NCBI RefSeq assembly: GCF_042648365.1
Contig: NZ_JBHRXI010000016.1
Coordinates: 434,001 to 498,000 of the forward strand
Source: Lutimaribacter_A marinistellae
GTDB taxonomy: Bacteria; Pseudomonadota; Alphaproteobacteria; Rhodobacterales; Rhodobacteraceae
Direction: 5' to 3'
DNA: 64,000 bases
How positions within the stretch are numbered: position 1 is the first letter of the stretch; the number at the start of each line of letters is the position of its first letter. The position numbers and the translations under genes are program-made. Under the pieces are notes generated by a model. The model had not been told where the DNA came from. It searched no databases and was given only the letters and a program-made list of their open reading frames with translations. Shown here in pieces: positions 54,801 to 63,873 of the stretch.

Positions 54801-57800
54801 GGAGACAGAGAAGCTGCCGAGCTTCACGCCGAATGCGCGGGCCTCGCCAGCTGCGTAGGCCGAGATCGCGCCCGCGAGATTGAAGAGGTTCCATGGTGTC
54901 GCCAGATTGGCGCCGATCTCGGAAATCGCGCGGATTTTGCCGTCGCCGGTTCCCGAAGCTTCGCCCGTGTCGCGGAAATCGACGGTGGCGGTGCCCTCTA
55001 CGCCCGCACGTACGTAACCCTTGGCAACCCAGAGGTTGGCCTCGACCCCGCCCGAGAAGTCGAGCGTCGCAACGATCTCGGGTACGTCCTCGCCGTTTTC
55101 GTCCACGTCGCTGACGAACAGGCCGTCGAAGATGCGCCACGACTCAGACGGAAGGAAGTCGAAGCTCGCCCAGTCGAAAAATCCTTGGGTATCGAAGCCA
55201 AAGGCGAAGTCCGCAAGGATACTGGCATTCACGCCGAGATCGCCCTTGAGCACGCCGAAGACATTGAAGCCCACGCCGAACGACGCGCCAACCTCGAGTG
55301 CCGGCACGTCGAACTCAAAGAGCGAGACATCGGTGGTGCCGGTAAGGAGATCGAAGACACTCTCCGCATCGGTCAACAGGGGGAAGGACAGGAATTCGTT
55401 GCCGCGCAGGTTGTTGAATAGTGCTTTGGCTTTGGACGAAAGCGTGGTGCTGTTGTCGATCTGGGAGCCGACCTGACCGGTGCCCGAAGAGGTCGATCCG
55501 TTCTGAACGCCGGACTTCGCATCGTCGAAGTCCGGATCATTCGGATCCGCGTCGAAATTCTCGTCGCTCAGGCCCAGTTCGAATGAGCCAAGATCGATTA
55601 TGATGTTGGTGCCGTTGGCATCGGCATCGTCGAGCAGGTCGATGATGTCCGCCGAGAGCTGGGCGATATTGTCGATGGCGTTGACAAAGCCCGAGACCCG
55701 CGTCGTGCCGCCGCCGAACGCCTCGAGCACCTCGACGAGGGAATCCGAACCGTCACCGTTGCTGTCGATGGTCGTTCCACGGATGCGATCGATGCCGAGC
55801 CGGTCGAAAACGACGATATCGGTCTGAAGAATGTCGATGACCGGGCGCAGCGGATCGATGATCGCGTCGATCCGTCGAAAAACCGGGTCGGCGAAATTGG
55901 TCAGGAACTCGCCGGTATCGACCTGTATCGTATTGAACGCCAGCGTTGGTGCGGCGCCGATCTCGAAGACGCCCTGATCATTGAGTTCAAGAGCTGTCCA
56001 TGTCCCGTCGAGGTCAAAGCCGAAACTCGGCAGGACGGCATTGGCACCGAGCGTGGTATTGACGGCAAGGCCCAGACTGGCCGAGGCATCAAAGCTTAGC
56101 CCAAAGACGTCGCTCGGGCTTGCTGCAGCAAAATCGTCGATGGCGACGCGGGACGTGCCGTCGTTGCCGTCGAGATCGTTGAGTGCGAGCCCGAGATTGA
56201 CGCTTGCGCCGGTCAGGCTGTCGCCCTCGTCGTCGGTTCGGTTGGTCGCCTCGATACCCAGAAAGCCTATATTGCCGCTCGCCGCGAAGCTGTCATTAAG
56301 CGACGCGCCGACGCTTGCGGTGAAGCCCGTGGTCGCGGTGTCGAGGAAGAAGCCCTGTTCCTCGCTTATGCCGAAGCCCAATGCCAGTTGGTAATTGAAG
56401 CTTGGATCGATGGTCCCCTCGACGTTGAAGCCAACGGCCGGCACTCCGAAGTCGGCGCTGAGCGGCAGGCTGGTCGCGTATTCGTTGCCAAGCGTGATGT
56501 CGAAAGCTACTTCGCCAAGACTGATCGTCGGTGTAACGGTGGCGTCGAGTGTGATGCCGGCGGTGCTGAAGGCGGTTTCGATGCCATTTGCCATTGCAGC
56601 GCCAAGGGCAGCGATGGATCCGCTTTGGTCGTTGCGTACTATGTCTACGAGCACGCTGGTGAAGGTTTCGAAGAAGTCTGGCAGGACAGCACCCACATCG
56701 AATAGCGGCAATTCCAGGTTGAGCGTGCTATTGACCGTCGTGGCGATGTCGGTGAGTGCAGTGCTCAGACCGTCTGCCAGCTCTGCGCGGTTGGCCAGTT
56801 CTTCCACGGTGACCGCCAGGCTGTCGCTAAGCACGTCGTATTTCGGATCGGCGCTGATCGCGTCGATGCCCAGCGTGTAGGTCGCATCACCCACGTCTGC
56901 GTCTTCGAGCGCAGTGAGCGCGACGGTCTGCGGTATGTCCCAGGTCTCAGGTGTGAACAGCAGATCGGCGATCGGCTCAAATTGACCGGTGTCTCCGGTC
57001 ACGCGGATCGTCACAGTCTCAGTCGGCTGACTATCGAGAACGATGTCGAAACTGTCGTTGCTGCCGCCTTCGACCACTTGGGTGCCTCCACCCGTCTCCG
57101 TGATGGTCAGACCTTCGACATCGTCCTCGACCACATCGACGCTGAGGCTTGGTGCGCTAAGGCCCACATATTCCGGTGAAACGGTCGTGAAACCCTTGAT
57201 CAGGTCGACAGTGAAGGGCTCGCCTGCGATGTCGTCGCTTACGACTTTGGAAAGGGTCACTGTCTGGGGTGTGTTCCAGTTCGAGGCATTGAACACAAGC
57301 TCGGTCGCGGTGCCGCGCGCCGCGCCATCTACGTCTATGTTCAGGGCACCGGCGTCGGTCGCCGTGGGCCAGGCGCTGTCGAGCTGTATGCGCACCTCGG
57401 ATTGCGGCTCGGAATCGAGTTGGACGGTGAAGCCATCGCTGTCGGCCTCACCCTCGACCACCGTTGTGTCAGCACTGTCCAGCGGCGTAACGGTAAAGCC
57501 GGCAGCGTCGTCCTGTGTCAGGGTAATTTCTGGGATCGTAGGCAGGTTCAGACCATCGAAATTCGGATCCGCGCTGGTGACCGTGTGTGCGATCTGGAAG
57601 TCCGAAGGCGACAGATTGGTGTAATCGACGTCGTCTTCAATCCGTGCGACGGTGAAATTGCCCGACAACGTTCCGGCATTCAGCACGAGGTTACCGTTGC
57701 CATCGTTATTGGAGGGGGTGAGGGCAAACTGCGGTGCCGGGGTCGGCGAGAGCACTTGCGCAGAGATGATCACATCCGCCGTCGGCGCGGCCAGAAGCGT

Positions 57801-60800
57801 TATCGAATAGCTGTCATTGGCGGTCGACCCATCCTCGGACAGGAAGATCCCATCATTGACGAAAACGATTTGCGCAACGTCACCGTCCACGGTCTGCACA
57901 TCCACCGTCCGCGGGATCACCGGGAAAACGGCCGTCGGGTCGTAATCGGGGTCCGAACTCGCCACGCTGTGGGTTATCTGTTCTAGCCCGCCGTTCGAGC
58001 CGGGTATGTCGTCATTGCCGAGTTCGAGAATTACAGTCTGTGGCGTGTCCCAGTTTGCCGATGAGAAGGTCAGGCTTTGGGTGGCCGAAGTCGGCTGAAC
58101 ATTGCCGCCCGCATTTACCATCACGGTGACATCTGCTGTCGGACGGCTTGTAAGCTGGATCGTGTAGCTGTCGCTGCTGCCTTCGGGGATGATGGTGGTT
58201 GCCCCGCTTTCGAGAACAAGAAAGCCCGCCTGATCGTCGTCGAAAATCGAGACACGCTCGGAAGTTTTGGAGCCAAGCTGGTAGTTGGTTCCTGTGTCGA
58301 GAGTGATCGTCAGTTCCTCGAACGGCTGTTCGTCGAAATCGTCAAAGAGCGGCGTGATCTCGAGATTGGCGCCGGTCACGCCCGCGGGAATGAAAATCGT
58401 ACCCGGGAGATTGAAAAAGTCGGTGCCCGGCGTGGCGGTCTGTACCGACGACGTGGTGGCCCCGCTGACGGTGTAGGCAACCGTCAGCCCGCCAACCGGC
58501 GCAGGCGCGCTCAGGATGATCGGCACGAACGCACTGATGAGGGACTCCTCTGAGGCCGCGCTGGCGGTCCCTAGGGTGGCGGACGGCGTGTCGTCGTCGA
58601 CAACCCGGACTGTTGCGTCTAGGATGTTGAGGGAGGTTGGATAATCGGTCGTGCCGCTGCTGATCGCGTGACTGATCAGCGCGCCCAACGTTCCTTCCAC
58701 GTCTCCATCGTCCACCGCGCGCACAGTTATGGTTTGCGCGGTGGTGTCGCTCAGGGTGATCTGCCCGGCCGAGGCAAAGGTCGCCCCGTCTGTGGAAACC
58801 TCCACATCGGCATCTGGTGCAAGGTCAATGGTGACCGTCCCACCGGGGTCGGTGGCAAGCCGGATTTGGTAGGTCGCCGTCTGGGCCAGATCGGCCTCGC
58901 TCACCGAGCCGGTGACATCCGATACCAACACGCCGGGCGAGTCGTCATCGACGTTGGCGACCTGGATGTCGGTTACGGGGCTGCCATCCGTTCCGAAGAG
59001 ATCGACGCTGCCGACGACATTTACCCCGAAACTGAACGCGTTGAATTCGACGATGGTCGCAGTAATCCCCGCAAACTGCGTGCCATCGGCGAGCGCATCG
59101 TCCTGCCCTTGGAATCTAGCAGTTTTCAGGACGTCGAAATCACCATTGGTGTCAGAGAAGATCAGGCCTTCGTTGTCTCCTTCGTTGGGGCGGAACACGA
59201 TCAGATTGTTTGCCGTGGCCGCCGAAGCGGGCAGGACTGCAGCGGCTTCCGGCGAGACTGTGCCGAATTCGAGCATGAGATCGATGAAATCGGCCGTGCC
59301 GCCGCCGACTGCCCCGGCAGGTTCGGTAAATGGTGTGGCGACGGTGACCTCGGATGTGTCGTCAGAGGAAAAGGCGACGACATAGATCCGGCCATCGGGT
59401 ACCTCGGCGGTCAGCCGGACAGTTGCCTCGGCCGTGGTTCCGGTTTCGTCGGTAGTGACATCGACGGCCGTGACAATTGCCTTGAGCGTATCGTTGTCCG
59501 CAAGCGTCGCCATTGCAGTGGCTGCGGCCGGGTCGACATCGTAATTGCCGTTCGCACCGCGAACGGATGCGGGCGACAGTGCGATGTCGAAGCTTACATC
59601 GCCTTCGACGATGATATCGTCGAGACTACTGATCAGAATGTCACCCTGCGTTTCCCCTTCGGGGATGAACAATCGGCCGCTGAGGGGCACGAAATCATCG
59701 GGACGGGCGGCAGCGAATGGTCCGTTGAAGGTCGCGGTGTAGCTCACCGTCAGACCTCCTGCCGGGGCTGCCTTTGCCACGCCACCGCCATCGGTCAGAA
59801 ACACCGTCGCGAGCGCGGCATCGCTGCCCGTGGCGCCTTCGCTTACTGTTTTGCCTGCTGAAAGGCCGACGGTAAAAAGCAGATCGGCATCGTTGTCAGC
59901 GACCGTAACATCGAAAGTCGACGTCGTACCGAGCGTGTAGCGCGCGCCACCATTGTCGATGGTCGGCGCGACAAGCTCTACCGCGAAGGTTTCGAGCGGT
60001 TCGACGATCACGTCGTCGGCGACCGTGAATATGCCCGTCGCGCTGGTGGCCCCTTGTGCGAAGGTGACAGTTTTGGCGACCGGATCGGCAAAGTCGCCGG
60101 TACTTGGCACCTGCACAAGAGCAACAGGGGGCAATGACGGCGGTACGCCACCGTCAACGGAGATCGTTACGGTCAGATCGACCCCGCCTTCGCTCAGAGC
60201 CGTTTGAGCGCTGGAAATCGACAGCGCGGGAATTGGATCGTCATCGCCGATTACATAGGTCGCGACATTGGTCGAACCGACCAGGTAGCCGGCATTCGAG
60301 GGGGAGGCGCTCGGAGTAGGCGGTTCGAGCGAAAGCACGATGGACTCGTCGCCTTCGGCCAGCGGATCGTTAACCACGCCGACCGAAATCACCGCGCTGC
60401 CGCCATAGGCAACGACTGCGCTGAACCGATCGCCGCCTTCGGCCTGAACCTGCGCCGGTCCGCCAAGTGTCACACTGTAGTCGGTGCCACGCTCGGCCGT
60501 ACCCGAGATGGAGAAGTGGACCCGTGTCGATGTACCGGCGGGCGTGTCGGTGCCGGAAAGCGCAGGCAGACTCAGGGTAAATGCCGGCACGGAGGAGGCC
60601 GCTGCTTCGGTCTGGCTTGTCGTCGCCGTGACCGTTACCACCGGGATACCGGCCTCGAAGGCGCCGAGATCGGCCACGCCGCCATTGTTGATGCCAGTCA
60701 GGTCGACCCCGCGAATGGCGCCACGACCATCGGTGAGTTCAGAACTGGTGTTGGCGTCGAGTGCCGGGTTGCCGGCATTCGTATTGAGCGCGACCGTCTG

Positions 60801-61655
60801 AACAGGTCCGCCGTTGTCGGCAAGGATGCCGGTAGGTACGCCCGAGGTGCTGGTCGTGCCCTCAAAGACTTGACCGAGGCTTGAACCGACCAGCGTCAGA
60901 AGGTTAGGGCCGGTCTCGGTAAACGTACCTGAAACATTACTCTCAGTCGGTGTGGTACCCTCGTTGCTGATGATGAGATTACCTGAAAGGTTCAGGGTTC
61001 CGGCTGACGCGTTCGCGATGCCTCCGCCACCGACGCCACTGCGGTCGTCGTTGCCGGTAATGGTGCTGTCGATGATCGTCGCCTGACCGGCATTGTAGAT
61101 CGCGCCGCCCGGGCCTTCGGAGACGTTACCCCAGAAGGTCGATCCTTTCACCTCGAGTGTCGCGCCCTCCTGGTTTCGTATTGCACCGCCTTCGCCACCG
61201 CGCACTGTGAAGTTGTTCTTGAATAGTGAGCCCTCCACCTGCAGCGTGCCCGCATTGTCGATCGCGCCGCCGTTGGTGGCTGCGGTATCGAAAAAGGTGC
61301 TGTGCCGAACCGTCAGATCGCCGCCGGCCAAGACCTCGATCGCGCTCGGCCCGCCGAAAGCGTTGGTCGCCTGCGTGAAGTTCAGAGACTCGATAACCAC
61401 CGTACCCGTGCCGTCGATTACGAAGGCGGAACTGCGGTATCGTCCGTCCAGGGTGACATCCGCACGATCGTCGCCGTCGATATCGCCGTCGATCGTTATG
61501 TCGCCAGACAGGCGCATCGCAGTGAAGTTCGTGAGAGTGACACCCTTCATGCTGTCGTCGAAACGGATGGTATGGGCTTCGCTACTGTCCGAATTTGCCG
61601 CCGCAACCGCTTGATTGAGCGTAAGTCCCGTTGCACTGACCACGAATAATGCCAT
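51840..61655 (-). CDS. Giant multidomain exoprotein (3271 aa): beta-helix, Calx-beta array, unique core, SdrD-B-like and cadherin-like parts
   Basis: The start at 61655 (MALFVVSATGLTLNQAVAAA) follows GGGGAGG. Residues ~1-335 form a right-handed beta-helix of the polymorphic membrane protein type (GGAIDNAGTLQVEGSLF; ADLGAFEAG end motif). Residues ~340-1620 hold a series of Calx-beta-like domains (DPLAEGDESIVLSLEP, DVIVEPLETFAVELVAP) and related 'TVxxPQTVxL' units. Residues ~1620-2300 are a hydrophobic/acidic region without a clear family, carrying calcium-loop motifs such as DSNGDGSDSL (~1968). An SdrD-B-like unit (GVAFFDANFSGVRDPDEP, ~2310) and DHNGNGVIDPNEGR follow. Then come an Ala-rich helical part (~2420-2800), a VCBS/cadherin-like domain (~2895-3030) and a unique ~240-residue end. 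No signal peptide and no GGxGxD array were seen. Likely surface adhesin. Confidence 0.85.
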   Translation of the reverse strand: MALFVVSATGLTLNQAVAAANSDSSEAHTIRFDDSMKGVTLTNFTAMRLSGDITIDGDIDGDDRADVTLDGRYRSSAFVIDGTGTVVIESLNFTQATNAFGGPSAIEVLAGGDLTVRHSTFFDTAATNGGAIDNAGTLQVEGSLFKNNFTVRGGEGGAIRNQEGATLEVKGSTFWGNVSEGPGGAIYNAGQATIIDSTITGNDDRSGVGGGGIANASAGTLNLSGNLIISNEGTTPTESNVSGTFTETGPNLLTLVGSSLGQVFEGTTSTSGVPTGILADNGGPVQTVALNTNAGNPALDANTSSELTDGRGAIRGVDLTGINNGGVADLGAFEAGIPVVTVTATTSQTEAAASSVPAFTLSLPALSGTDTPAGTSTRVHFSISGTAERGTDYSVTLGGPAQVQAEGGDRFSAVVAYGGSAVISVGVVNDPLAEGDESIVLSLEPPTPSASPSNAGYLVGSTNVATYVIGDDDPIPALSISSAQTALSEGGVDLTVTISVDGGVPPSLPPVALVQVPSTGDFADPVAKTVTFAQGATSATGIFTVADDVIVEPLETFAVELVAPTIDNGGARYTLGTTSTFDVTVADNDADLLFTVGLSAGKTVSEGATGSDAALATVFLTDGGGVAKAAPAGGLTVSYTATFNGPFAAARPDDFVPLSGRLFIPEGETQGDILISSLDDIIVEGDVSFDIALSPASVRGANGNYDVDPAAATAMATLADNDTLKAIVTAVDVTTDETGTTAEATVRLTAEVPDGRIYVVAFSSDDTSEVTVATPFTEPAGAVGGGTADFIDLMLEFGTVSPEAAAVLPASAATANNLIVFRPNEGDNEGLIFSDTNGDFDVLKTARFQGQDDALADGTQFAGITATIVEFNAFSFGVNVVGSVDLFGTDGSPVTDIQVANVDDDSPGVLVSDVTGSVSEADLAQTATYQIRLATDPGGTVTIDLAPDADVEVSTDGATFASAGQITLSDTTAQTITVRAVDDGDVEGTLGALISHAISSGTTDYPTSLNILDATVRVVDDDTPSATLGTASAASEESLISAFVPIILSAPAPVGGLTVAYTVSGATTSSVQTATPGTDFFNLPGTIFIPAGVTGANLEITPLFDDFDEQPFEELTITLDTGTNYQLGSKTSERVSIFDDDQAGFLVLESGATTIIPEGSSDSYTIQLTSRPTADVTVMVNAGGNVQPTSATQSLTFSSANWDTPQTVILELGNDDIPGSNGGLEQITHSVASSDPDYDPTAVFPVIPRTVDVQTVDGDVAQIVFVNDGIFLSEDGSTANDSYSITLLAAPTADVIISAQVLSPTPAPQFALTPSNNDGNGNLVLNAGTLSGNFTVARIEDDVDYTNLSPSDFQIAHTVTSADPNFDGLNLPTIPEITLTQDDAAGFTVTPLDSADTTVVEGEADSDGFTVQLDSEPQSEVRIQLDSAWPTATDAGALNIDVDGAARGTATELVFNASNWNTPQTVTLSKVVSDDIAGEPFTVDLIKGFTTVSPEYVGLSAPSLSVDVVEDDVEGLTITETGGGTQVVEGGSNDSFDIVLDSQPTETVTIRVTGDTGQFEPIADLLFTPETWDIPQTVALTALEDADVGDATYTLGIDAISADPKYDVLSDSLAVTVEELANRAELADGLSTALTDIATTVNSTLNLELPLFDVGAVLPDFFETFTSVLVDIVRNDQSGSIAALGAAMANGIETAFSTAGITLDATVTPTISLGEVAFDITLGNEYATSLPLSADFGVPAVGFNVEGTIDPSFNYQLALGFGISEEQGFFLDTATTGFTASVGASLNDSFAASGNIGFLGIEATNRTDDEGDSLTGASVNLGLALNDLDGNDGTSRVAIDDFAAASPSDVFGLSFDASASLGLAVNTTLGANAVLPSFGFDLDGTWTALELNDQGVFEIGAAPTLAFNTIQVDTGEFLTNFADPVFRRIDAIIDPLRPVIDILQTDIVVFDRLGIDRIRGTTIDSNGDGSDSLVEVLEAFGGGTTRVSGFVNAIDNIAQLSADIIDLLDDADANGTNIIIDLGSFELGLSDENFDADPNDPDFDDAKSGVQNGSTSSGTGQVGSQIDNSTTLSSKAKALFNNLRGNEFLSFPLLTDAESVFDLLTGTTDVSLFEFDVPALEVGASFGVGFNVFGVLKGDLGVNASILADFAFGFDTQGFFDWASFDFLPSESWRIFDGLFVSDVDENGEDVPEIVATLDFSGGVEANLWVAKGYVRAGVEGTATVDFRDTGEASGTGDGKIRAISEIGANLATPWNLFNLAGAISAYAAGEARAFGVKLGSFSVSKELIRIEYGADGLSISTVFDGPIIGGVAFFDANFSGVRDPDEPFTITGADPNNPDIGLFDLAVPLEVYDHNGNGVIDPNEGRIIVLDGYDLDTGDIQVIPYVTAAGWTVASPLTLLAIELAPIDPAAVETSLESALGLPAAFDLRGGDPLAGILAGNSDAAEVFKVLAQLQNLIILGANTLGDANDPTPGELISGNFNASGPDFREEGAIALVNALATLVKAGTSIDLSDGARLTALIETAGLAIGQTPVGLGAAVADLVFRNTTIAGVSGTGVAARDAIADEIAFEQSDTSYGYTLENVFARLLGASVPKPSVDTAAAQVEAALGLGIDISSFDTIGELQNGNADALDVYAKQVAVNATLVQLAELSNGASGGGSEPAALAALVGEVSGASTPLDLTDPALIEALITEIGAGVSPEATQKAAQVIAGSNREMFDIAENAGPNPDLSALRQQIAEVQTKAQGGQAGLLGELGGGKIDESEFDERLVLVQEAPDVGVFEIDTDEETVAIQNIFDGIDADVLDAITIAEIADLQDAQGTPLNPVTGTSITLASGALVTLLPNGQLTYDPNGAFDALNNGERSLDAFKILFQTADGSFDGRVAVTIDGLDGVSNIAPVAADIARVVEYNRTTTIRLDTTALNIDGDNGSPLVTDADGDTISLLSIDLAGVVSDAGAAVSSEGIVLNPTGTFAYLAGDETASLGTATYTVSDGNGGEDTGEIALSITGDDDLFNTGGRFSFVMNTNGGANRFGFDGDDFFVQGKDVRGREKFNEFDDLLTRSAELFSGEIIAAGIIDDQALPSGNGPQSDVTGANTVVISGSGIDGIYEIQFDKARQADRFDSFFERMLTRIDDKDVVANDATDFRFDIGDLRIFFDDDVFEYGLTTDGGQSQGRFGDLERFVEAIAEEFGGVQLYDGRFAPQRIADGREPWVANFFHDDVVIFGANVRGVFRFDFEDRETARMVEQGFEDLFEAISSNGIVAVDDAPLS

Positions 61656-61844
61656 TTTGACCTCCCCGAGCGTTCTTCCTTTTCAGGCAAACACCAGTCA
61701 GACCCGGCGCATGATGCCGTCTGACGCGTGAGGGACGTCAGCGCGCGGCAAGACCGAGGACAGACAAGCGCTTCACGAAGTTCTTAGGCAGGATATCGCC
61801 GAATCCGGTGCGCGTCGTGGTCCCAGCGTCTCAATCTACGCGCC

Positions 61845-62780
61845 TTAACTTGTCTCGAAAGCGCTTTGCGCGATGCAGTCCGAGGGTGAAACGCCGAATC
61901 GAGTGTGGAAGGCCCGGCGAAAGTTGGACGCGTCGTGAAACCCCCACCGGTTCGAGACCTGCCGCACCGCGCCATGGAATTTCGGAGCACGAAGGAGGTC
62001 TGCCAAGCAACGGTCGAGCCGTTCGTCGCGCACACGCGCCTCAATCCCACCCTTGCCGAAAACCCGGTACAGCGTTGCGCGCGACATCGCGAGGTCACGA
62101 CAGATTCGTTCCGTTCCAAGATCCTCACGACCCACGTTCTTGGCGATGTAGCGCTCGACGAGCAGCGCGCGAGAGAGGTCTTGTTGCGGGTCTTCGGCCT
62201 TGGCGGCTTCGCCGTCTAGCGCGGCGCGTATCAGTGAAAGCAGCGTCTGCGCCTTGAGTTCGGCCTGGACTGTCAGGCCAGTCATGACCTCTTCGACGAA
62301 AAGCTCCAGCGCGAGTCCGAGCCCTGCGCCATGCGAAGTGTCTTTGCGGAATGACAGATAGCTAGGATCGTGTGAGGGATCGTATTGCAGCGCGGCATGG
62401 GGTATCAAAGCGCCGATACCCCGGGCATCCTTTACGATGCCAGCATAAGGGCGAGAAAAATCGATTATGTGAACGGTGTTGGCATCGACACATGTGCGCT
62501 GAGGGCCCTGAATACCGCACGTCGATCCTGTTCGGTAGGTTTCGATCAACAAGACCGGCTCAAGGCCGCCGCGAGTATGACGCCCGTCTCGGTCGATGCG
62601 CAAACCCGAAAGTTGCACGGCGGTGGCGACAAGGTTCCGGTACGGCTCGAGACGGGCGGCAATCTGGAGTTCGGGCTGATTTTGTAACGTATTCACGGCA
62701 TAGAACGGCCGTGCCAGGTCATGGGCGGTGTCGATATCGAGATCGAACCCCTGCAACCAGTCTGCATCATGGATTGTCAT
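61845..62780 (-). CDS. AraC family transcriptional regulator
   Basis: The start at 62780 (MTIHDADWLQGFDLDID) is preceded by GAGAGG; a longer frame to 62867 lacks an ATG with a good site. The product has 311 residues. The N-terminal half resembles the AraC-binding-like sensing domain (RTGSTCGIQGPQRTCVDANT). The C-terminal ~100 residues are the double helix-turn-helix (DLGTERICRDLAMSRATLYR, then RQVSNRWGFHDASNFRRAF). It lies 189 bases upstream of the giant exoprotein start on the same strand, so it may regulate that gene. No direct evidence of the target exists. Confidence 0.87.
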   Translation of the reverse strand: MTIHDADWLQGFDLDIDTAHDLARPFYAVNTLQNQPELQIAARLEPYRNLVATAVQLSGLRIDRDGRHTRGGLEPVLLIETYRTGSTCGIQGPQRTCVDANTVHIIDFSRPYAGIVKDARGIGALIPHAALQYDPSHDPSYLSFRKDTSHGAGLGLALELFVEEVMTGLTVQAELKAQTLLSLIRAALDGEAAKAEDPQQDLSRALLVERYIAKNVGREDLGTERICRDLAMSRATLYRVFGKGGIEARVRDERLDRCLADLLRAPKFHGAVRQVSNRWGFHDASNFRRAFHTRFGVSPSDCIAQSAFETS

Positions 62781-63413
62781 GAGGCCTCTCGCTCCTGCGC
62801 TGCACTTCGGCGAGTGGCGCGCGTGCGTCTGGGCGGTACGGACGCGGGCGGTGTCGAAGCCAAACAAACGGGCATGGCTCCGAACCGCCGCAATACTGCC
62901 AGGTCAGTTCTGTTAGCAGCGGGCACCTTTTGGGATTGTCTCTTGGGCGGTCGTGCCTTCAGGTGCTTCCGGGTCATTGGACCACTTACGCGCAGCGTGG
63001 TGAGAGGCATCTGCCTTCTCGCGACGAGTGCAGTTGGTCTGTGTTGGTTGATGCAGTCTTGCGTAAACGAAAGGGCGCGGGTGCCGGGACGGACCTGTGC
63101 GGCCGTCACAACCATGCGCGTTTCGCGAGAGCTGACCATGACAATCAAATCGTGTTTTTTTCAGCAGATACCCCTAAAGCATCATAGCATGAAGTTGGAA
63201 AATGCTGGGCAGGCTTGTCACCTGACATGTCGGAACGCACGGTATGGGCGCAAAAGAGGTCCGATTTTGCCTCTTTTGGCGGCAGCGCAGCCTAGCTTGC
63301 GAAGGGTCTTTTCCCGTCGCCGGAGAGATGGGTGCGAAACCACTGCACTCCAGTGATTCGTACCCCAGGCGGGATTCATGCGACGTTGAGTTGCTTTCGC
63401 AGCATGGAGAGTT
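62781..63413. other. Intergenic region with one strong inverted repeat
   Basis: No coding frame with a recognisable domain is seen. CAAAAGAGG (63251-63259) and CCTCTTTTG (63270-63278) form a perfect 9-base dyad with a 10-base loop. On the minus strand this lies downstream of the small membrane ORF and could serve as its terminator or as a regulator site. Confidence 0.45.
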
Positions 63414-63536
63414 TTAGGCGTTAGCCTTGTCCTCAAGGGCTTCAGCGATTTTGGAAAGCCCTTCGTAAACTGCACCGCCGATAATGCATGATCCGACAAT
63501 AATGCCCACAAGTATCAATACTGCGCTGGCCGTCAT
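63414..63536 (-). CDS. Possible single-pass micro-membrane protein (40 aa)
   Basis: The ATG at 63536 follows AGGAG at 10 bases. The frame encodes one clear membrane helix (ASAVLILVGIIVGSCIIGGA) and a short charged tail (KIAEALEDKANA). The frame is open further upstream, but that part looks non-coding. Many bacteria carry such micro-proteins, and no family assignment is possible by eye. The hydrophobicity pattern and binding site are the only support. Confidence 0.4.
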   Translation of the reverse strand: MTASAVLILVGIIVGSCIIGGAVYEGLSKIAEALEDKANA

Positions 63537-63873
63537 CGTTCTCTTGCTCCTAGTTTGTTCAGATTTAACGCGAAGGCCAACCAAGATCGCGAAGGGCCCA
63601 GTACTGATTAGAACCAAGTAGCCGCAAGCGATAGGATGAGCGGCGGAAAATCCTGTTGTCCGTTTCAACGGCCTGAGCAGATACCCAGGCGAATTCGGCG
63701 AACGCGCCGTTGGCCGATGTCCGCCGCCATTCACACGTCCGCGTTCTCAAGCGGCGGCCTCAAGTGGTGCCTCGCGGCCGCGAAAAACTGATAGCTAAAC
63801 GAAAACGCGCTCCTTGGATAAGGCCAATAATGCGTGCACCAGCCACGACAACTCGTCAGGCACGGATTTGCTG
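63537..63873. other. Intergenic region, nothing recognised
   Basis: Between the possible micro-protein and the DUF3237 gene end. No domain-bearing frame, IS fragment or RNA gene was recognised. Confidence 0.4.

Noticed and set aside
46970..61655. Expectation of type I secretion ABC/MFP/OMP genes near the RTX genes
   Set aside because: None was found. The only HlyD-type protein (3623-4717) is of the EmrA/AaeA type paired with FUSC proteins, not with a type I ABC exporter.
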